A stretch of DNA of 64,000 nt. It comes from CAVYXZ01 sp965223835. Lineage in GTDB: Bacteria > Chloroflexota > Anaerolineae > Aggregatilineales > Phototrophicaceae. Under the pieces are notes generated by a model. That model searched no databases. It saw nothing but the letters and a program-made list of their open reading frames with translations, and had not been told where the DNA came from. Position 1 is the stretch's first letter. Each line of letters starts with the position of its first letter. Both the position numbers and the translations under genes were made by a program. Where the stretch lies: contig CBDCXQ010000001.1 of the NCBI GenBank assembly GCA_965223835.1, positions 4,464,001 to 4,528,000 on the forward strand. The letters run 5' to 3'. This document shows, piece by piece, positions 17,963 to 27,577 of this stretch.

Positions 17963-18496
17963 TCAACTTCGTGGGGGCAATTTGCCTATGTTATAGCCCA
18001 GGCTAATCAATGCCTGATTGACTGCTTCATCAACTGTCGAATCGGCCTCAAAACGGCGGCTGTCATCGCCCTGCAAGCTGAGCAAGGGTCCTATTGCGCG
18101 GTCATCGCCCAGCAGCCGCAGCGCCAGAATCGCGCTCCGCCGGACATCAACTTCAGCAGCCGACAACGCCTTGACCAGAACATCGAAGTGGTCTACTTCC
18201 AGACGTGTGAGGGCGAACGCGGCCCAGACCACAAGCTGGGGATTATTATCTTGAAGCAGCGGACGCAAATAGGGAATCACTGCCTGATCGCCGATGGTAC
18301 CCAGTGCATTGGCGGCGGCCCCCCGCACACCCACATGATCGTCTTGCAGCGCATCGATCAGCGGTTCAATCGCCCGAGTATCGCCGGTCTGCCCCAACAA
18401 ATAGGCGACGAACTGGCGAATCTGCGCATCGTCGGATGTACGCAACAATTGGATAGCGCCTTCAATATCCGGTTCGATCGCTGGCGAATTATTCAT
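17963..18496 (-). CDS. HEAT-repeat protein
   Basis: 177 residues made mostly of HEAT/PBS-lyase-type helical pairs, for example TGDTRAIEPLIDALQDD, GTIGDQAVIPYLRPLLQD and LLGDDRAIGPLLSL. Such solenoids bind other proteins. The ATG at 18496 overlaps the end of the TrpC-like gene by eight bases, indicating translational coupling and probably a shared job. There is no signal peptide or membrane segment. Confidence 0.85.
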   Translation of the reverse strand: MNNSPAIEPDIEGAIQLLRTSDDAQIRQFVAYLLGQTGDTRAIEPLIDALQDDHVGVRGAAANALGTIGDQAVIPYLRPLLQDNNPQLVVWAAFALTRLEVDHFDVLVKALSAAEVDVRRSAILALRLLGDDRAIGPLLSLQGDDSRRFEADSTVDEAVNQALISLGYNIGKLPPRS

Positions 18497-19310
18497 GTGA
18501 TCGTAACCCGGAGCGACTGAAGTGACGGGCCAGGTTTTCAGCCGAACCCGCTGCATTGATGAGCGTCTCACTGACCATAATCGCATCGACATCCAATTGG
18601 GTTAACGTATTGACATCGCGCATCGTTTTGAGATTCTCGCTAATCATCACCCGAATGTGGCTGGGAATCATATCACGCATCCGCCGCGTCATTTCCAGAT
18701 CAAGCTCAATTTCGGGGGTAAAGGGGTTGTCAGTGCTGATGCTGATTACATGCGGACTCAAGGTAATCGCATGGCGCAGTTCATCAAAATTGTGCACCTG
18801 CACGATTGCAGTCATCAGATTGCGCTGCGTGTCAGAAATCATCCGGCGCAAGGTATCGTTATCCAGAATCGCCGCCGATAATAGCAACGCCGATGAACCT
18901 GCCGCCCGCGCTTCGATAATCTCATACTCGTCCAATACATAATCCTGGCAGATCACGGGCTTTTCGATCGCGCTGGCGACAAACATCAAGTCATCCAGAC
19001 CATCCTCATAGATAATCTGGTCCGTGAACAATGCCACTGCATCCACCCCTTTATGAATATAACGCAGCGCTGTGCCTACCGGATCGTAGACGACATTGCC
19101 ATTCACCGCGAGGTTGTGCTTCACCTGCCCAATAATCACGACTGGTTCATCATCGGCTGCCACCGTTGAGAGGATGGGGCTTGGCCGTTTCTGCATACTC
19201 GCCAGCGCCCGCACCGCTTCCAACGGGGTTTTGGTTTTCCGCTGGGCCAGATAATAACGCTTGGCAGCGATGATCGTGTTGAGCTGAGGGGTGAGCTTCT
19301 TGGTTGTCAT
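18489..19310 (-). CDS. Indole-3-glycerol-phosphate-synthase-like protein, catalytically divergent
   Basis: 273 residues with the TrpC (beta/alpha)8 layout in full. Aligned by eye to IGPS, the first Lys of the active site is kept (K64 in GQVKHN) but its partner Glu is Q62, the second Lys of the CKDF motif is Q122 (CQDY), the Glu of VEVH is Q171 (VQVH), the INNR Asn motif reads SISTDN, and SES reads SENL. Hence it is unlikely to make indole-glycerol phosphate. No other trp gene is nearby. It is coupled to the HEAT protein downstream. GGAGCC lies close before ATG 19310. Confidence 0.75.
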   Translation of the reverse strand: MTTKKLTPQLNTIIAAKRYYLAQRKTKTPLEAVRALASMQKRPSPILSTVAADDEPVVIIGQVKHNLAVNGNVVYDPVGTALRYIHKGVDAVALFTDQIIYEDGLDDLMFVASAIEKPVICQDYVLDEYEIIEARAAGSSALLLSAAILDNDTLRRMISDTQRNLMTAIVQVHNFDELRHAITLSPHVISISTDNPFTPEIELDLEMTRRMRDMIPSHIRVMISENLKTMRDVNTLTQLDVDAIMVSETLINAAGSAENLARHFSRSGLRSHE

Positions 19311-19474
19311 GGTGGCTCCATGTGCATTGGGTGTTGGGCCAGGCTGGACCTGATGCATCCTCATTATAGTAGAAACTTAACATTCTAAACGCACGATTTT
19401 TGTCAATAATTGGCCGATTTGGCGCCTAAAATGTGTAACGAAGTCGTATGGTTTGTTTTTTGTTGGAAGTCTGA

Positions 19475-19483
19475 TGCTATAAT
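19475..19483 (+). promoter_or_regulatory. Extended -10 promoter for gatC
   Basis: TGCTATAAT, an extended -10 with perfect hexamer, 46 bases before the gatC start. The -35 region is poor (TTGTTT at 19453), as is usual for extended -10 promoters. Confidence 0.5.
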
Positions 19484-19529
19484 TGATCCATGTTTGTTTC
19501 TTGTGGAACCAAATAGCTGAGGGAATGCT

Positions 19530-19823
19530 GTGGAACTGACAACTCAGGAAGTGCGCGATATTGCTGAACTGGCAAAACTGGAATTATCTGAAGCCGAAAT
19601 CACCCGTTATGCCAGCCAGCTTTCCGAGGTCTTCAACTATTTCCAGCGGCTACAGGAACTTGATACCAGCCATATAGAACCTACCGCGTCAGTTTTGCCA
19701 CTCAAAAATGTACTGCGGCCTGATGTACCCACCGATCCGCTTGATCCTGATACGGTCGTGGCGAATGCTCCGGTTGCCCAGGATCAGCAGTTTCAGGTCA
19801 GTGCGGTTCTGGGTGAGGAATGA
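19530..19823 (+). CDS. gatC: Asp-tRNA(Asn)/Glu-tRNA(Gln) amidotransferase subunit C
   Basis: 97 residues, the normal size. Family landmarks are EVRDIAELAKLELSEAEI at the start, FNYFQRLQELDTSHIEPTA in the middle and LRPDVPTDPLDPDTVVANAPV near the end. GatC stabilises the GatA-GatB complex that amidates mischarged tRNA. GatA and GatB are not in the window, so the gene is separated from its partners. GTG start with GAGGGA upstream. It is followed three bases later by a response regulator gene and probably shares its transcript. Confidence 0.93.
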   Translation: MELTTQEVRDIAELAKLELSEAEITRYASQLSEVFNYFQRLQELDTSHIEPTASVLPLKNVLRPDVPTDPLDPDTVVANAPVAQDQQFQVSAVLGEE

Positions 19824-19826
19824 TTC

Positions 19827-20645
19827 ATGTCAGACAAACGCATTCTGGTGATCGAAGATGATTTTGATGTAGCCGAAATGCTGCTGATGTACTTCAAGTC
19901 CCACGACTACGAGATATTCCATGCCGAAGACGGTCCCGTCGGCATCGAAATGGCCCGCACCCATTTTCCCAATATCATCTTACTCGATGTCATGCTGCCC
20001 CACATGGATGGCTATGAAGTCTGCTTAAACCTGCGAAAGCAGTCACTCACCAAATATATACCGATCATTTTTCTGACCCAGCGTGATGACCGGGCCGATC
20101 TGGTGAAAGGGTTGGAACTGGGCGCTGACGACTACATTACCAAGCCATTTGATGTGGATGAATTACGCTTGCGCGTCGGTGGATCCATCCGCCGGGCTAC
20201 GCGGACCAGCTTGCACGAGGGGCGAACCGGCTTGCCCACCGGGTCAATGGTGGAGGACGAACTGGCCCAGCGGGCAGCCCACAACGTCCAATGTGCTGAA
20301 CTGCGGCTCGGCATCAATGGCTACGCCGCTTACCGCGATGTTTATGGGTTCATTGCTGCCGATGAAGCCTTCGGTTTTGCGGGGCGCTGTATTCAAGAAA
20401 TCGTGAGCACCGAAGGCACCGCGCGGGATTTCGTGGGTGTAGTTGAAAATCACTTCATCGTCCTGACCCACGCGGCACAACCAGCGGCGATCGAGCAACA
20501 GATCAAGGATCAATTCGCTGAGGGCGTTAGAGCCTTTTACAATTTTATGGATGCTGACCGGGGCGGCGTGATTTTGGAGCCGGGCACTGCCCAGGAAAAG
20601 ATCGCACCGCTGATGCATCTCGAATCGTTGCAGGCTGGTGTTTAG
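19827..20645 (+). CDS. Response regulator with degenerate GGDEF-like output domain
   Basis: 272 residues. The receiver (1-125) is intact: acidic pair EDD, phosphoacceptor Asp in LLDVMLPHMDGYE, Thr in FLTQ and Lys in TKPFD. Residues 140-265 follow a GGDEF layout (GRTGLPTGSMVEDEL, YRDVYGFIAADEAF) but the GGDEF signature itself is replaced by VENHF, so no diguanylate cyclase activity is expected; it may sense or bind a partner. GAGGAA precedes the ATG, three bases after gatC. Confidence 0.85.
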   Translation: MSDKRILVIEDDFDVAEMLLMYFKSHDYEIFHAEDGPVGIEMARTHFPNIILLDVMLPHMDGYEVCLNLRKQSLTKYIPIIFLTQRDDRADLVKGLELGADDYITKPFDVDELRLRVGGSIRRATRTSLHEGRTGLPTGSMVEDELAQRAAHNVQCAELRLGINGYAAYRDVYGFIAADEAFGFAGRCIQEIVSTEGTARDFVGVVENHFIVLTHAAQPAAIEQQIKDQFAEGVRAFYNFMDADRGGVILEPGTAQEKIAPLMHLESLQAGV

Positions 20646-20736
20646 AAGCCGGGCAGATATTTTTTGTTTATGCCGCACAATTTGTTATGATTGCTTAATT
20701 ATTCCTCGTGTTCGTCATACAAGGCACAGGTAAATT

Positions 20737-21519
20737 ATGGCAACTTCGGTTGGACGGGCGCTGCAACAGCCCAAATTACTGCTGAAAATTGATGTTGAGC
20801 AGGGTCGCTATGGACGTCGCCTGCGCTTTTCCTTATATATATTGGTGGCGGCGGCACTGGCCTGGGTCGCGCTGGACCAAGGACGCGCCCGTGAGTTAGT
20901 TGATGGCCCGACATTGGATATCGGTCGGTTGGTTGCCGGGGTTCTCATTCTGGTGATGAGTATCCGGGTGATCGTCAATTATTTCCGCTGGCGCAGCCAT
21001 CCCAATGAGACCATCAAATTTTTCAATAAGGGTTTTTCCTGGACGCGCAAAGGTCAAGAACATCGGTATAGCTGGGGCAAAGTGCAAACCTTCCGTGAAG
21101 GCGGACGCACTCGTTATTTGTTCGGACGCCCGTTGTTGCAATGGGGTTCCCATAAACTAACGATGAACGATAAGCAGGTTTTCCGGCTCAAACCCGCGCA
21201 CGGTGATCTGCAAAAAATCGCCCGGGCTATTCGTCCAGTGGTTGCCGAGGCGACCGGGATGCACATCGGACGGCGGTTGCGCGAAGAGAAGCCAGTCAAG
21301 CTTCACCGACGCCTGACGATCTGGCCGGGCGGTCTGCAAATTGGCCGGGAAGAACTGCCCTGGAAAGTCTTAAACGTCGGGGTAAAAAATCAACAGCTTA
21401 TTGTTAAAGCAAAAGTGAAGGGTAAGGTGCGCACGGTTGGACGCTTTTCCATTCACGCCGTTGATAATTTGGGCGGCTTTATGGAGATTGCGACCTCGAC
21501 CATCCGCAATCATCGTTAA
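20737..21519 (+). CDS. Membrane protein with two N-terminal helices, unknown family
   Basis: 260 residues. Transmembrane helices at about 30-48 and 65-82 are followed by some 170 basic residues arranged in beta-rich stretches (GFSWTRKGQEHRYSWGKVQTF; LTIWPGGLQIGREELPWKVLNVGV) that resemble two PH-like/YdbT-type units. I do not recognise a named family. It converges with and overlaps the end of the PGDYG gene by four bases. Confidence 0.7.
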   Translation: MATSVGRALQQPKLLLKIDVEQGRYGRRLRFSLYILVAAALAWVALDQGRARELVDGPTLDIGRLVAGVLILVMSIRVIVNYFRWRSHPNETIKFFNKGFSWTRKGQEHRYSWGKVQTFREGGRTRYLFGRPLLQWGSHKLTMNDKQVFRLKPAHGDLQKIARAIRPVVAEATGMHIGRRLREEKPVKLHRRLTIWPGGLQIGREELPWKVLNVGVKNQQLIVKAKVKGKVRTVGRFSIHAVDNLGGFMEIATSTIRNHR

Positions 21520-21992
21520 CCCGCCGAGTTCGCCAGAACTGGCTCATAGTGTGCCTCAAAGCGGGCCGCCGGTTGCGGCCATTGATCGCCCGTTGGCCCG
21601 ACACATAAATAATCTCCCGGCTGGGCATGGACCGGGCCTTCGATCGTCCGCACGATCCGCGCTTTAGAGATTTTTTTCGCCCAGGTGATTTGATGCTTGC
21701 GGTAGGGACTGAACCCCTGGCGGTGTAAACGTTGATGAACCGTGCCGCTCCGGAACGTAGTAGGGGTCACTGGCTTTAGCGTGTAAGTCGCTTCGAATAC
21801 CTGCTGGTCGACGATCCATCGGCCCTCATCATCCGGGCTGACACAGGCATAATCGCCGGGTTTGCCATAAATTTTGTCGCCATTTTCAAGTTTTACACCA
21901 AAACTGGTATTCATCTGGCGGGCAAACGTCAGGGTGGTTTTACGATAAGGTCGAAAACCTTTGGTCATCAATTCGGTAGTATCCAGCATCAT
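21516..21992 (-). CDS. Tandem PGDYG-type protein
   Basis: 158 residues formed by two copies of an 80-residue unit, each starting with GFRPYRK or GFSPYRK and holding PGDYACV or PGDYLCV, then FEATY or FEAHY at its end. The repeats match the PGDYG domain (function unknown) seen alone in other bacteria. No signal peptide. ATG 21992 has AGAAGGA seven bases upstream; the longer upstream frame is Arg/Trp-rich and unlikely to be translated. Confidence 0.7.
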   Translation of the reverse strand: MMLDTTELMTKGFRPYRKTTLTFARQMNTSFGVKLENGDKIYGKPGDYACVSPDDEGRWIVDQQVFEATYTLKPVTPTTFRSGTVHQRLHRQGFSPYRKHQITWAKKISKARIVRTIEGPVHAQPGDYLCVGPTGDQWPQPAARFEAHYEPVLANSAG

Positions 21993-22252
21993 AAAAAATC
22001 CTTCTACACTTACCATCATTCTAGGCCAGGGTCGCCAGCCGCGCACTGGGACTAAGGTTTGTATGCCACCCTAAAGTATCTATCCATCATTTAGAACGTT
22101 TATTTCAGGTTAAATTATAGTTAGATTATCATAATTTGGGCTGGGAATGCAATAAGCTGGCGAAAAACACGACAAAGCCATGTTTTAGCCGGTGGCAAGG
22201 CCGCCCGTCTATAAACAAAACGTCGGGATTAGTGCCTGGAGATGTCACCCAC

Positions 22253-23176
22253 ATGCTGGATTTATCCATCATCATTGTCAACTGGAACACACAGGCTCTG
22301 CTGCGCAAATGCCTGGAACATGTCCAAACAACCGTGAAAGCTGCTACTTATGAAATCATCGTCGTTGATAACCGCTCAACCGATGGTAGTCAGGGCATGA
22401 TTAAAGCCGATTTCCTCGATGTGCAACTGATTGAGAACGATGAAAATGTCGGTTTTGCAGGAGCCAATAATCAGGGAATGGCCCAGGCTCAGGGTCGTTA
22501 TTTCTTGTTACTGAACAGCGATGCGTTTGTTGAAGCCGATACGATTGACACCATGATTCAGTTCATGGACGATCACCCTGAAGCCGGGATGTCCGCCTGC
22601 AAATTGTTGTATGAAGATCGCCGCCTCCAACCATCGGCTTATGCCTATCCCACGCTGAAAACTGAACTGTATAACGCCCTGCAATTGAACCGCTTCTTCC
22701 CGAAAAATCGTGAGTTCGGCAAACAGGCGATGACGTACTGGGACTTCAATGATGTCCGATCTGTTGACGCCTTGATGGGCGCTTTTATGCTGGTCCGCCG
22801 TGAAGCGGTTGAGCAGGTTGGCATGATGGATGCCAGCTATTTCATGTACTCCGAAGAAATTGACTGGTGCTACCGTTTTCAGCAACAGGGCTGGCAGATT
22901 CTCTATAATCCAGCAGTGCAAACCGTCCATCTGTGGGGCGGCACCAGCGACCAGATTCGCGTTGAGATGTTCCTGCAACTGTACCGCAGTAAAGTCAAAT
23001 ATTTTCGCAAAAATTATGGTCGATTATCAGCCACTGCGCTGAAATTTATTCTCGGCTTTGGCTGTCTGCTACGCATCGGGCCGGGGATGATTTACTATCT
23101 GCGGGCGGCCAGCCCGGAACAGCGCGAAAAACACCGGGCCTTTCGCCAGCTTTTGCTGGATTTGCCCGCCTATTAG
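22253..23176 (+). CDS. Family 2 glycosyltransferase (rhamnosyltransferase-like)
   Basis: 307 residues. GT-A fold: LSIIIVNWNTQALLRKCLEH at the start, the DNRSTDGS nucleotide-binding segment, LLNSDAF as the DxD-type metal site, GAFMLVRREAVEQVG and the SEEIDWCYR acceptor motif. Related enzymes add rhamnose or other sugars to cell-surface polysaccharides. A single C-terminal hydrophobic stretch (ALKFILGFGCLLRIGPGM) may dock on the membrane. ATG 22253 is the first start next to the conserved strand; GGAG lies about 11 bases upstream. No other sugar gene is adjacent. Confidence 0.88.
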   Translation: MLDLSIIIVNWNTQALLRKCLEHVQTTVKAATYEIIVVDNRSTDGSQGMIKADFLDVQLIENDENVGFAGANNQGMAQAQGRYFLLLNSDAFVEADTIDTMIQFMDDHPEAGMSACKLLYEDRRLQPSAYAYPTLKTELYNALQLNRFFPKNREFGKQAMTYWDFNDVRSVDALMGAFMLVRREAVEQVGMMDASYFMYSEEIDWCYRFQQQGWQILYNPAVQTVHLWGGTSDQIRVEMFLQLYRSKVKYFRKNYGRLSATALKFILGFGCLLRIGPGMIYYLRAASPEQREKHRAFRQLLLDLPAY

Positions 23177-23334
23177 CCCGACTGTTCGCCTTGTTGACTA
23201 GCCGGATCATTTTCTTTTGATATAACGCAAATTTAATGCGCTGGTCATTGACGAACGACCTGAATTAGAGGTATGATTCAGGATATATGTCTGGTCGCTC
23301 ATATATTTGAGACGATGTATCAACAGGATTGCTC

Positions 23335-25493
23335 ATGACGCAGCAGACCTTCACAATTGGCAACATGGATTGCGCGAATTGCGCCCGCGAGGTGGAAACC
23401 GGAGTCAGCAAACTGGCCGGCGTCAAAACCGTACAGGTCAATTTTAGCAACAGCCAGATGATCCTGGACGGCGATGTCGATTATGAAACGCTTAAGGAGC
23501 GAGTTGAAGCGCTGGGTAAAACACTGGATGCCCCCGACAATGCTGCCGAACCAGACAGCAAGCGCGGTGGCGTGCTGGGCTTCTGGGATTATCTGGTCAA
23601 GCGCCCGGAAACCCGTCTGGCTCTGGTAGGTGGAGTGGGCATACTGTTCACGCTGGTCGCCAGCCTGCTATTTGCGGTGGCCGAGCCGGTCACTGGCGTG
23701 TTATACACGATCTTCATGGTCATCGTGTTGCTACCCATTGCCCGCAGTGGACTGAATACATTGCTGATCAACCGGGAATTTAATATCAATCTGTTGATGA
23801 CGATTGCGGCGCTGGGTGCGGTCATCATCGGCGAATATCTGGAAAGCGCGACGGTCATTTTCCTGTTCACGATTGGCGAAGCGCTCGAAGGCTATACGGC
23901 GGATCGGGCGCGAGATAGCCTGCGCAGTTTGCTCGATCTCACGCCCAACATGGCACTCCGAGTGGGTTCGACCAACCGGTACCCGTCGCTGATCTGGTCG
24001 TTGGCGATGTGGTGCTGGTCAAACCGGGCGAACGAATTCCGATGGATGGCGTTGTGCGGTCAGGCAACAGTGGCGTCAATCAAGCCCCAATCACCGGCGA
24101 GAGTCTGCCAGTTCACAAAACGACTGGCGAGACAGTTTATGCGGGGAGCATTAATGGAGAGGGCACGCTCGAAATTGAAGTCACCCATCTCGTCGAAGAC
24201 AACACACTCAGTCGCATTATCACGCTGGTAGAAGCAGCACAGGCGCAACGTGCCCCCAGCCAGCGCCTGATCGACCGCTTTGCCCATTACTACACACCGG
24301 CAGTGGTCGTGCTGGCTCTGCTGGTAGCAACGGTACCACCTCTCATATTCAATGCGCCGTTTTTCGATACTGCCGCCGGTCATGGCTGGTTTTATCGCGC
24401 CCTGTCCATGCTGGTCATTGCCTGTCCCTGTGCGCTGGTGATTAGCACGCCGGTCACCATTATTTCGTCCATTACCGCCGCCGCCCGCCGTGGTGTCCTG
24501 ATTAAGGGTGGTGCACATCTGGAGTCATTGGGCCGGGTGCGGGCACTGGCTTTTGATAAAACTGGCACGCTCACAACGGGAAAGCCCACTGTGACCACCT
24601 TGCGCTCGGTTGATTGTGCCACCGGTGAACCGTGTACCACCTGTGATGATGTTCTGGCACTGGCGGCAGCCGTTGAAAAACGCAGCACCCATCCACTCGC
24701 CCAGGCTGTGGTCACCGCGGCGGCTGAGCATCAGGTACTCGATACCTATGCGGCAACGGATGTTACGGCGCTGGCAGGCCAAGGGGTGCAGGGCAGAATT
24801 GATGACCGACTGGTAACGGTGGGCAGTCACCGCCTGTTTGATGCCGAACATCCCCACTCCCAAATGGTGTGTGACTGGATTGATGCTGCCGAAGCCCAGG
24901 GGCAAACCGCCATGCTGCTCTGCGATGGTGACCGGGTGCGCGGTTATATCGCGGTGGCTGACGAACCCCGCTCCGATAGTGCCACTGTCATTCACGATCT
25001 GAATGCACTCGACCTCACCACTGTCATGCTGACGGGTGATAACAATCAAGCAGCACAGACCATCGGTCAGCAAGTGGGCGTGCAGGATGTGCGGGCCAAC
25101 CTGCTGCCGGAAGATAAAGTTACAGCAGTGGAAGACCTGTTGCAGCACTATGGACCGGTGGCGATGGTCGGCGACGGCATCAATGACACCCCGGCGCTAG
25201 CAACCGCAACGGTGGGCATCGCGATGGGCGGTGCAGGTAGTGCCCAGGCCCTTGAAACCGCCGATATTGCGCTGCTGGCCGATGACCTGAGCCAATTGCC
25301 GTATGCCATTAAATTGGCTCGATTTGCCCGCCGCCTCATCCGACAGAATGTCCTGCTTAGCCTGGGGTTGAAAGCGGGTTTCCTCCTGCTGGCCGTATTT
25401 GGTGGGGTCTCGCTATGGGCCGCCGTGTTTGCGGATGTCGGCATGTCGCTCATCGTCACGCTCAATGGAATGCGCCCTTTGCGCCAGCGCTGA
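23335..25493 (+). pseudogene. Zn/Cd/Pb P1B-type ATPase, broken by one frameshift
   Basis: The gene encodes a full-length CadA/ZntA-like exporter of about 719 residues if one base is restored. N-terminal HMA domain (GNMDCANCA), transmembrane helices, phosphatase loop PITGES, CPC metal site in IACPCALVIS, phosphorylation site DKTGT, GDGINDTPAL hinge and the last-helix FADVGMSLIVTLNGMR typical of Zn/Cd pumps. A Cys-rich insert (CATGEPCTTC) lies after DKTGT. Frame changes at GGG 23964-23966: ALRV continues as GFDQPVPVADLVVGD only with one extra G. Either a true mutation or a sequencing error. ATG 23335 has AGGA upstream. Confidence 0.88.
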
Positions 25494-25602
25494 TTCTGTA
25501 ATATGTGACCATGTAACATCATGGCATTAGCTCCTGCTGCATTATTTCAATTTACGCCGTATCATCTACGGATGATGCTTGTCATATTGTAGAGGGGTCA
25601 TT

Positions 25603-26874
25603 GTGCCAAAACCACGCCTGTTCATCAGCTATAAGACTGGCACTGATAACAGCCTGACTCTGACTGCCAATGTCATTCGCCGCCTTACGGAGGATGAGGA
25701 GTATTACGTCTGGATGGATACCTCCAAACTCGTACCCGGCGAAGACTGGAATACGCAGATTTATGAGGCGATTGCCCAGAGTGATATTGTGTTGTTGCTG
25801 CTGGCTCCCGAAACCGCTGCGTCGGACTGGGTACGGCGTGAAGTGGATGTCGCCCGCGGCGCACAGGTCTTTATACTGCCAGTTCACATCGCCGGTAGCA
25901 GCACTGAGATCAAACCCGTGTTAGAGAAATTTGATCTACCCCGCCGTCAATATCTAACGTTCCAGACCGGGTCAGCGACGGAAGAGCGCAAACTGTTTGA
26001 AGGCATTGAAGCGAATGCCACTAAAACCCGTGAACGTCAAGAGGAATGGCTGGCGGCATTACGCGAGGGTGAAACCGCCGCTCTGTTCAAGCAAGCACAC
26101 AAACCCACGACTAAAACATATGCCACGCATACGTTGCGCACGCGTTATGTCGATTGCAAATTGCATATCGCCGCCGGCGACATGACGCTGATGCGCGACA
26201 TTGATGTGCTGGTCAACACCGAGAACAACTACATGCAGATGGCCCGCATCTTTGAGACCAACACGCTGTCATCGAAGCTGCGCACCTATGGCTCTTATAT
26301 CACCCGCAGTGGTTTGATTCGCGAAGATAGTGTGCAGCAGGCGCTCTACGACCAGATTTCGTCCGATGAGTTTCAGATTCCGGTGGGCCTGGGTTATGTC
26401 GTGCCGACCCGGGCCGGACATCCCAAAAGCAGCCTGGTGCGACGCGGTGCCCGCTATATCTTCCATGTATCGACAGTGCATGTTTCGCACACAGGTCGCC
26501 AGAATGCTATTACACCACTGGACAACGATGGCATCGCAGCGGCAATGGTAAATTGCCTGGATACCGTGCGTGAGGTTGATCTGGCACAGGGGATTATCTC
26601 ACCGGCGGGCACCGCTCAGTATGATCTGGATGTTGCCGAAACCGACGACTACCAGCCCATCAAAAGTATCATTTTTCCAGTCATGGCGACCGGACGGGGT
26701 AGCCGTGAAAGTGAATTCGGGGCTGTCGCGCAAGTGATGTTCGAGACATTGTTCGATTATCTAGCGAACAACAGCGATGCCGCTGACCTGAACCTCAAAG
26801 CCATCCATATTTGCGGCTATTCGTTTGCCGATGTGGAAGCCCTGCAACAGGCACTGGCCGTTGTCCTGGGCTAA
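25603..26874 (+). CDS. TIR-macro fusion protein 1
   Basis: 423 residues. TIR domain at 4-140: FISYK box 1, WMDTSKLVPGEDW and SDWVRREVDVARG, in which E80 aligns with the catalytic Glu of NAD-cleaving TIRs. A helical linker (about 140-180) leads to a macro domain (about 183-423): HIAAGDMT, VLVNTENNYMQM, PTRAGHPKSSL, ARYIFHVSTVH and SIIFPVMATGRG. The GGGV loop of typical macro domains is replaced by MARIFE. GTG start with GAGGGG just upstream. It converges on a broken Nudix gene and has a paralogue at 27578. Role in NAD/ADP-ribose signalling or defence is inferred. Confidence 0.82.
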   Translation: MPKPRLFISYKTGTDNSLTLTANVIRRLTEDEEYYVWMDTSKLVPGEDWNTQIYEAIAQSDIVLLLLAPETAASDWVRREVDVARGAQVFILPVHIAGSSTEIKPVLEKFDLPRRQYLTFQTGSATEERKLFEGIEANATKTRERQEEWLAALREGETAALFKQAHKPTTKTYATHTLRTRYVDCKLHIAAGDMTLMRDIDVLVNTENNYMQMARIFETNTLSSKLRTYGSYITRSGLIREDSVQQALYDQISSDEFQIPVGLGYVVPTRAGHPKSSLVRRGARYIFHVSTVHVSHTGRQNAITPLDNDGIAAAMVNCLDTVREVDLAQGIISPAGTAQYDLDVAETDDYQPIKSIIFPVMATGRGSRESEFGAVAQVMFETLFDYLANNSDAADLNLKAIHICGYSFADVEALQQALAVVLG

Positions 26875-27464
26875 TATTTGTGGCGACGTAGCCATTCCAA
26901 CGCGATGATGGTGCGGGCATCTTCGATCTCACCCGCATCCAATCGCGCGAAAGCCACAGCGACCGGTAGCCTGACCACTGCAATATCCTCACCTTCTTCG
27001 CTTAGGCCGCCCCCAGCGGCGACTTGATCGGCAGCCGTAACCGGGGCATAAAAGAGGATGGTCCGTTCCGACGATATGCCCGGACTCAAAATAGAACGTA
27101 TAGATCGGCTGCACATCACGAACCAAATAGCCAATTTCTTCCCGGAGTTCGCGGCGCAGTGCTCCCGCCAGATCAACTTCTTCGCCGGCTTCGACCACCC
27201 CTGCCGGAACTTCCAGCAACCAACCCGTCCCCCCGTTGATAGGTTGAAAAACGGAACTGCTCCACCAGTAACACTTCATCCCGCTCCGTCTCATGCACCA
27301 GCGCCGCCCCACCCATCAGGCCGTTGGAGGTTATAACGGATGATTGGCGCGCTTATATTTCCGTTTTGCAATTCGTGCTGAATATGCGCTTCTTCAATCG
27401 TGAAGAACGTTTGCTGTTGCGACACAAAATGCTTGAGGATGTTGACGCGGCGTCTGTGGGTCAT
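26871..27464 (-). pseudogene. Nudix hydrolase (ADP-ribose pyrophosphatase-like), multiply frameshifted
   Basis: Reading the minus strand across three frames gives a single Nudix protein: THRRRVNILKHF and IIRYN, then SNGLMGGAALVHETERD and EVLLVEQFRF, then GWLLEVPAGVVEAGEEVD with RRELREEIGYL (Nudix box), then SPGISSERTILFYAP and TIIALEWLRRHKY. Frame changes fall near 27325-27335, at the A5 run 27247-27251 and near 27084-27092. The family cleaves ADP-ribose or nucleotide sugars. It lies between two TIR-macro genes and overlaps the end of the first by four bases. Three shifts argue for a dead gene unless the assembly is poor here. Confidence 0.8.
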
Positions 27465-27577
27465 TATTGATTGCAAATGAATGCCAAAGCTAGTATTCTA
27501 ACAGATGAGCGTATTGTTCTTAAGTCAGAAGTTCGACTGTTGCCAAATCTCATCCGCGCATGTGGAAAGAGTCACTG

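Noticed and set aside
26871..27464. Programmed frameshifting as an explanation for the Nudix gene
   Set aside because: Three separate shifts would be needed and no slippery heptamer in the right phase is seen, unlike in the IS630 transposase.
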